47,309 nt of DNA from Candidatus Thermoplasmatota archaeon. Lineage in GTDB: Archaea; Thermoplasmatota; E2; DHVEG-1. Positions 43,701-47,309 of the stretch are shown here, piece after piece. The notes below the pieces were generated by a model that saw only the letters and a list, made by a program, of their open reading frames with translations, had not been told where the DNA came from and made no database searches. Where the stretch lies: the NCBI GenBank assembly GCA_038884455.1, contig JAWABU010000010.1:1-47309 (forward strand). The letters are read 5' to 3'. The translations under genes and the position numbers were made by a program. Numbering within the stretch: position 1 is the stretch's first letter; the number at the start of each line of letters is the position of its first letter.

Positions 43701-46700
43701 TTGTCCAGGTATGAGCATCGAAATCCCAGTACTGATCAACACCATCGTTGTAGGTTATCATCACGTTAACATACGCAAGCATCAGATTGTCGTCTGATCC
43801 ACCTGTGATATCAGGTGCTGCGTTTACATACGGATTGATCGGGTCGATATATGCGGCTGGTCGTACATCATCATAGATGAAGTATACTGTCGTGGTTCCT
43901 CCACATCCTGCGAGATCTCGTGCTTGTGCAAAGAGCGAGTAGATGTGTTCGTTCTCCCATGGGATCATACTTGAATCATAATACCAGTTCTCTGCTCCAG
44001 CGCAGATAAGAGATGAAGATGTATCCTCCCAGCTGTCACCATCCCAATATGTATTTGTGATTGTGTCATAGATCATGAGGGTGACGCTCTCGATGCCGGT
44101 CTCAAGATCAGAGGCGATACCAGATATCTGAAGGAGCTCATTGACATATTCTCCATTGAGCGGAGAAGTGATGGTAACTATCGGTGGATGGGTATCCGTA
44201 AAGAATCGATCAGCAACCTCCATATGGACCCAGTATTGGACACCGGTCTGCATCTCGGTAAGATCGTTGAACACGGGATCCCAGTATTTGTACCAGCTCA
44301 ACCAATCGCCGATATCTGGATCATAATAGTACACCCAGTCGAAGTTTCCATCAAGTGATGCAAGGACGTGTTCAACTGAGGTACCACATCCGATTTCACC
44401 AGGTGGGATAACCAAACTGTTCCATCCAAGAACCATCCATTGATCATAGCCGATAGTGCTGTCCACAAAAATCGTCACCGGCAGAGAACATCCTGTGTTG
44501 AATGCTTCATCGGTTGCATAGGCAAATAACGTGAGTTGTGCTCCATGTTGATATTCTGAAAGGTCAAGAGGAATGATGAAATATCCAGAGCTGGAATCAT
44601 AGGGGACGTTGTAGGTAAACGTTGGATCACCAGCACGGTAGACCAGAAGGTTTACTACGAGATCTGGTTGTATGGTAACATCATCCTGCGCATCAATTTT
44701 TACCGATATGGTTCCACTATAACTCATCGTATCAACCGGGTGTATGATGCGTACCTGTGGTGCCTGTGGAACGCTGATATTATGGTTTTTCACCAAGACA
44801 AAGAGCGGAACAAGCGTAGTTTGCATATTTCCAAGTACATCAGCAGATTTCAACATAACACTATGTAACCCATCATCAACCAGTGTTGTATCCCACGTAT
44901 AGGGACTTACGACGTTGAACCATGGACCACCATCGATCCGCATCTCGATGAAATCAACACCACATCCGTTTCCATCATCAACTGTGAAGACAATGTCAAC
45001 GATACCGCTGACTGTAGCAAAGTATTCTGGAGATATAAACATCATTGATGGAGCAGTATTATCGATGTAGATGTCCTCAAGAATTTGACTGCAGGTGTTT
45101 CCACCGTAATCATACGCTGTGATCTTGATTTGATACCCGGTCCCATCAGAAACCATTCTGGTATTCCACACAGTTTCAAATGGGGCGGACCAGTCAGTAG
45201 CAATCGGATACCAGCTGTCCCCTTCATCCGGACTGAATTCAAACACCATCTTTTGAGTATCATCTGACGGATTCAATGTTGTAATCGTCATGATACCTTT
45301 GTACCAGCCAGATTGGGTCACCACATCGAAACAGGGCAATCCAGCATTAATGGTAAATGAGCAGACATCTGACCATTGACCTAGACTTCCTGCGGTGTAA
45401 ATAACCGCGACACGCCAGTAGTAGAGACCATCTGCAAGTGAAGGTAAGGTATACTCAGTCCCGGTAACATTAACGTACTCGAAGGTTCCAAAGAAGATAT
45501 CAGTACTCCATTCTACGCGGTAGTTCTGCTGTGATGGTACTGGATGCCAGACAAGGGTTGGTGTATCATCGGTAATTATTGATCCACATGGTGGGCTCAC
45601 AAGTGTTGGATGTTCACCGATTTCACCATGGACAATAAACGTCTCATTATCAAGGATGTAGTTGCCAACGCAGTCAGAGGTGATAATCTCAACGTAATGG
45701 GTGCAATGTTCACTGAAACGGAAGCAACCAGGTGTTGTCATCCAGTCAGTCCAGTTTCCTCGGTACCAGATACGATATTTAAACGTAATCATGTCTGAAG
45801 AACAGGGACAGGGGATTTCTGGACAATCGTCTGCACTGACGCAGATCTGTGTATCGGTGGTTACCCACCAGATATCATGACCATATTCATCGACTCCTGC
45901 GTAGACTCGAGGCTGACTCACAGTTTTATTGATGATGGGTGGCGTGTTGTCAACATGGAAGACTTGTGATTTGATGTCACTGGGGTTGCACACGTTATCC
46001 TTTGCCCAGTAGTACAACGTATGCACACATTCTTCGGTGAAGAAGATTTGTTGTGAGGTTTCTGGAGTGTAATACCAGTTATAACCAATGATGTTCTGAT
46101 CCGTATACCCATACTTTGCTGCAAGTTCTGCACCGGTGATCACACCAGGACCTGAACCAAGCGGGTAACTGTATCCTTGGTAGTCATATCTCCAGAGGAG
46201 GTATTCGAGTCCTGCTTGGCAGGGACCAGTATCAGCTGCAGAGAGTGTGAAGGGAACACCGCATCTGATGAATCCGTCAGTGTTGTTGATTTCACAGTAT
46301 CCTGCGGCTGGTAGGGTGAGATCAGTGGCTGGTGGCGTGTTATCCACCATAAATGTGTGGTGGTATAGTTGACTTGGATGGCAGATATTATCCTTGGCCC
46401 AATAGTACAGATCATGCTGACATTGCTCCCCAAACTCAATCATCACAGAACTCTCCGACGTGTAATACCAATCATGACCGATATACGCCGGATCAGTATA
46501 CCCATACGCCGCAGCAAGCTCGACACCTGTAATCACACCAGCTCCTGGGCCAGACGGATACTCACTTCCATTATACACATACCGCCAGAGAACATACTCA
46601 ATACCTGCATGACAATTATTCGATGGAAGATCAACTGCAGAAAGAGTAAAACCAGTGTTGCATTTCAAATACCCAGTAGCATCATCAATCCGGTAGTATC

Positions 46701-47309
46701 CATGAGACGGCGGGATGAACACAACAGCAGGAGCTGAATTATCAACATAGAAAACATGCGACGTAATCACACTTGGATGGCACACATTATCCTTCGCCCA
46801 GTAGTAGAGCGTGTGCATACATTCCTCAGCGAATTGAACCTGCACTGAAGATGCTACCGCGTAGTACCAATCATGACCGATATACGCCGGATCAGTATAC
46901 CCATACGTTGCAGCAAGTTCTGCACCAGTGATCACATCAGGACCAGATCCTGTTGGATACTCAACACCATTGTACTCATATCTCCAGAGGAGATATTCAA
47001 GTCCTGCCTGACAGGGACCAGTATCAGCAGCAGAAATCACAAACGGCGTGTTACATTTCAAATAACCAGCGGCTGCACCAGCAATCGGGTAGTATCCATG
47101 ACCTGGGAACTGGATATCTGTGGTCGGCATCACTGCATCAACAAAGAACGTGTGCATCCTAATGATACCAGCATTACAGACGTTATCCTTGGCCCAATAG
47201 TACAGATCATGCTGACATTGCTCCCCAAACTCAATCATCACAGAACTCTCCGACGTGTAATACCAATCATGACCGATATACGCCGGATCAGTATACCCAT
47301 ACGCCGCAG
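37759..47309 (-). CDS. Giant secreted multi-domain surface protein, start outside the window
   Basis: At least 3,183 codons; the frame is open to the right edge, so the true start lies beyond it and the GTG at 47241 is not the start. From the visible N-terminal side: three to four ~132-aa Cys-containing repeats (to about 45930), an Ig/Fn3-like array, a MAM-like choice-of-anchor domain (about 42650-43140), two DUF11-type repeats (about 41740-42660), Ig-like modules (PPYEPYNPYPSNGATEI), a right-handed beta-helix (about 38700-40360), another Ig-like module, and a final GEVED domain (FDGEVEDYYVEI). No C-terminal membrane anchor is visible. The gene is GC-richer than most of the window. Function is probably adhesion or surface-layer formation. 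Confidence 0.9.
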   Translation of the reverse strand, partial: AAYGYTDPAYIGHDWYYTSESSVMIEFGEQCQHDLYYWAKDNVCNAGIIRMHTFFVDAVMPTTDIQFPGHGYYPIAGAAAGYLKCNTPFVISAADTGPCQAGLEYLLWRYEYNGVEYPTGSGPDVITGAELAATYGYTDPAYIGHDWYYAVASSVQVQFAEECMHTLYYWAKDNVCHPSVITSHVFYVDNSAPAVVFIPPSHGYYRIDDATGYLKCNTGFTLSAVDLPSNNCHAGIEYVLWRYVYNGSEYPSGPGAGVITGVELAAAYGYTDPAYIGHDWYYTSESSVMIEFGEQCQHDLYYWAKDNICHPSQLYHHTFMVDNTPPATDLTLPAAGYCEINNTDGFIRCGVPFTLSAADTGPCQAGLEYLLWRYDYQGYSYPLGSGPGVITGAELAAKYGYTDQNIIGYNWYYTPETSQQIFFTEECVHTLYYWAKDNVCNPSDIKSQVFHVDNTPPIINKTVSQPRVYAGVDEYGHDIWWVTTDTQICVSADDCPEIPCPCSSDMITFKYRIWYRGNWTDWMTTPGCFRFSEHCTHYVEIITSDCVGNYILDNETFIVHGEIGEHPTLVSPPCGSIITDDTPTLVWHPVPSQQNYRVEWSTDIFFGTFEYVNVTGTEYTLPSLADGLYYWRVAVIYTAGSLGQWSDVCSFTINAGLPCFDVVTQSGWYKGIMTITTLNPSDDTQKMVFEFSPDEGDSWYPIATDWSAPFETVWNTRMVSDGTGYQIKITAYDYGGNTCSQILEDIYIDNTAPSMMFISPEYFATVSGIVDIVFTVDDGNGCGVDFIEMRIDGGPWFNVVSPYTWDTTLVDDGLHSVMLKSADVLGNMQTTLVPLFVLVKNHNISVPQAPQVRIIHPVDTMSYSGTISVKIDAQDDVTIQPDLVVNLLVYRAGDPTFTYNVPYDSSSGYFIIPLDLSEYQHGAQLTLFAYATDEAFNTGCSLPVTIFVDSTIGYDQWMVLGWNSLVIPPGEIGCGTSVEHVLASLDGNFDWVYYYDPDIGDWLSWYKYWDPVFNDLTEMQTGVQYWVHMEVADRFFTDTHPPIVTITSPLNGEYVNELLQISGIASDLETGIESVTLMIYDTITNTYWDGDSWEDTSSSLICAGAENWYYDSSMIPWENEHIYSLFAQARDLAGCGGTTTVYFIYDDVRPAAYIDPINPYVNAAPDITGGSDDNLMLAYVNVMITYNDGVDQYWDFDAHTWTTMETWKQVPQTGIHDTWDLTADQPSIGDYTNNQLYYIYAKATDAAGNHESTAVTAFLFDDPVLGKPWVEIDDPDDGEVKISMDDANIFAYDDESPIASVWIQLVDETTGQYYTGDSWQTGDPQWLPCTFVDGDEWSYNTNELLTNGHEYTISALAYDSATNPSEIVTHVFSIYNQQPGMTFTKYVQNQIYSNDVESEQEDWTADGLWHITSNRSSSPDHSWAYNDEDTHTYNTGDIANSGSLISPLIDLSTSTSPLLTFMSWEQTECNGFCGWDARQVYISSDDGQTWNKIWESTGPENQWYEVFVDLSDYAGQMIRIKFFFDTGDSIANNFEGWYVDDISIRWDDEATQAQVGDIVRFRLSLHNTGDCNLEDATLVDTLPAGLSYVEGSTSITVITPDNIFIYSGPEVQPVVILNPDETTTLQWIENTGVYYLPPGSSVHLDYDTTVTACQELLTNTAEITVYPACGDLLYATDSASVLMSCEPSLAFAKQVWCDGEVGYWADSTEAELGDTVVFRISLLNDGGCIYENGYLIDYLPDELEYVEGNSVVTVEYMGEVYVYDGEEAQPLVTPREVGTTLEWEDIYEEFFVPVGAVAYVEFEATVTGCGEPVINLADVTVWPVCGGVINLQDTASIYVTCEAPACIELIAEHVDGSDWITIEDGKLSMVHRNYEPITSISINGISYTLTLPDGVHYLIDGAPYISVPISYLESFKKLYGRGSVEWDTTYGPHTILLDDDGPMGADTYCIQLCVAENNPPYEPYNPYPSNGATEIPLGDETVLWHGGDPDSGDTVTYDVYFGTDPSPPYRTTVGPFGYNTNPISVNFGVPMTPDTTYYWKIIAWDTHGASTESPLWSFTTMGESTVFHPPVVEITYPEDGGSFNYQQAGYLHITGFAYDLDTYVDSVQVQLTYEYDGVTYYYTGAEWSTDPFFWDAYGTGAGTLAEPFQWGLMIEPGFPLAYHQYYVYAQAFDHDLVPLMGYDTNMFWYPEPPLVNQPPDMPHDPSPADGAVNVPIYGTILQWYGGDPDGASDTVYNTIYFGTESDPPFYNEEAPMSGSIQWHGWTVGILEEGTTYYWKIVARDAGGLVTEGPIWSFTTEELPPTGLVHNLNTDEYFDTIQDAIDDEDTLEGHTIEVSTGTFYENVDVYKQLTLRAASTPVIDAMDGTGITIHAENVVIDGFTITNALWGIECYALGFTIQHNTITSTYDGIVVDVDNIGTNLDGSSVFTVGESIITDNSITVLAWEYSGIVVDCSEWGYGLYDSALCDIGALRITNNVITADYGVDVSSFDSIGRNMHGSSQFHFGGIHLINNIITSTAQGITFYEITDLGRDLCDTSVFTCDGFFVNDNTITSEDDGIYIHLMDNLGFSLNNYATFTMGNIEFQRNTINAERGIAFELSSTVEIGSYLFGHASVAVGDFLICENTMTCVASGAWFYDMYLGSYMYDQACFTMGGIKMNKNQIITPGDGLYLQIHESAYNLYGSSTFTLGTIEINENTIQGSQSAIALKMYGFGDFVYGDAALIVGDILINSNQISDGRSRAIEVSYADNVIISHNTIITQNNGGGIISFRSTATRIEENTLQGNSPGVELYESDNCIVYGNTITEGGSDSWDYGIAVYSSYGNRIYNNYLGNPYNAFDDSTNTWNIDPPVMGTNIIGGDWIGGNYWSDYTGGDTNGDGLGETPYLIPGGSNQDTYPLITPNNAPLTPSNPVPADGETDVVMMDDTVILRWYGGDQDSTDQVRYHISFGVDPNNWQYAAATSWWPATMTGPFDANLGILIDPSTTYYWKIVAEDNHGATTEGPLWSFTTSGMPTLDFGDAPASYATSRMNNGARHSARAPYMGTGVDKEWNGQPTTNADGDDNDGNDDEDGVTPNGLWVVGTTASVNIDMTWSPQDGYLNAWVDFNQDGDWDDPNEQIFLNQPLFRGGVRTLDFSVPPDAISGWTYARFRINSNGGLSYTGYAFDGEVEDYYVEITSLPPL
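38700..40360 (-). repeat. Beta-helix region with about eight repeated ~50-aa units
   Basis: Within the giant protein a beta-helix domain shows regular units in which a segment like GSSVFTVGESIITDNSIT or NYATFTMGNIEFQRNTI is followed by a variable GI... stretch and ..G..L. About eight units are seen. Each is close to 50 residues, longer than a usual single rung of ~22, so each unit probably makes two rungs. Confidence 0.65.
45930..47309 (-). repeat. Tandem ~132-aa Cys-containing repeats
   Basis: Three complete copies and a partial fourth, each with KC, PCQAG or NCHAG, the acidic-Cys EQC/EEC, YYWAKDNVC and the motif ITGAELAA-YGYTDPAYIGHDWYY. Four conserved Cys per unit suggest two disulfides. 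A stretch of at least 127 bp is identical at 46388 and 47183 (795 bp, two units, apart). Confidence 0.85.

Noticed and set aside
41000-46500. Several open plus-strand frames opposite the giant surface gene
   Set aside because: All are antisense shadows without ribosome sites or similarity; the giant minus-strand frame with its clear domains is the true gene.
1-47309. CRISPR arrays, insertion sequences, integrase or replication origin
   Set aside because: I looked for short regular repeats with spacers, transposase motifs and origin-type repeats and found none; the only close direct repeats are the rnpB-tail pair and the modules inside the giant gene.

Overview
The window looks like a piece of an AT-rich archaeal chromosome. 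Many genes have a TATA-like box 25-40 bp before the start, with a very short or absent leader. Others have GGAGGT/GAGGTG-type ribosome sites. The minus strand carries an RNase P RNA gene that the protein-coding view hides. The gene set (C25 peptidase, PKD/Fn3/GEVED surface proteins, small winged-helix proteins, a relBE-like pair) recalls sediment Thermoplasmatota such as marine benthic group D. That assignment is an inference from gene content, not a phylogeny.

Layout. 0.4-4.9 kb: a large secreted protease with a gingipain-like (C25) domain and a second C39-like cysteine-peptidase fold. 5.2-9.3 kb: a small basic protein, a secreted beta-helix protein, a DEAD-box helicase with a long 5' leader, and a secreted protein. 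9.4-11.1 kb: a short GH13 glycosidase and a VOC-fold protein, divergently arranged. 11.1-19.3 kb: a cation block with a KimA-like (KUP/APC-fold) potassium permease carrying a cytosolic tail, a P2-type ATPase, a CPA2 antiporter and a TrkH potassium channel. 19.4-22.0 kb: an RND/MMPL exporter with its winged-helix regulator. 22.1-23.9 kb: a pterin/folate run of folP, folK and a PTPS/QueD paralog. 23.9-30.5 kb: a PKD protein, an AglD/LPG-synthase-like membrane protein, BioY, an OPT transporter with a small membrane protein, and two small DNA-binding-type proteins. 30.6-31.8 kb: a relE remnant, a relB-like antitoxin, a frameshifted relE-like toxin and rnpB, with a 55-bp direct repeat that includes the 3' end of rnpB. 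31.9-35.0 kb: a transglutaminase-like lipoprotein overlapping a PLP aminotransferase, and a small ORF. 35.0-47.3 kb: two surface proteins, the second a giant of more than 3180 codons whose start lies beyond the right edge.

How the parts fit. The surface proteins, peptidases, OPT transporter, BioY and aminotransferase suggest an anaerobic heterotroph that degrades proteins or peptides and scavenges biotin. The folP-folK-PTPS run suggests that the cell makes a pterin. The PTPS copy has both the Cys of QueD and the Glu of PTPS-III, so it could supply the HPPK substrate without FolB. The cation block handles potassium, sodium/proton and probably calcium balance, yet no TrkA/RCK regulatory gene is visible.

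The points most worth checking are the PTPS Cys-Glu motif, the Lys at the calcium-site position of the P-type ATPase, the KimA-like tail, the duplication at the rnpB 3' end, the palindromes in front of the RND regulator, and the near-perfect internal duplication in the giant protein.
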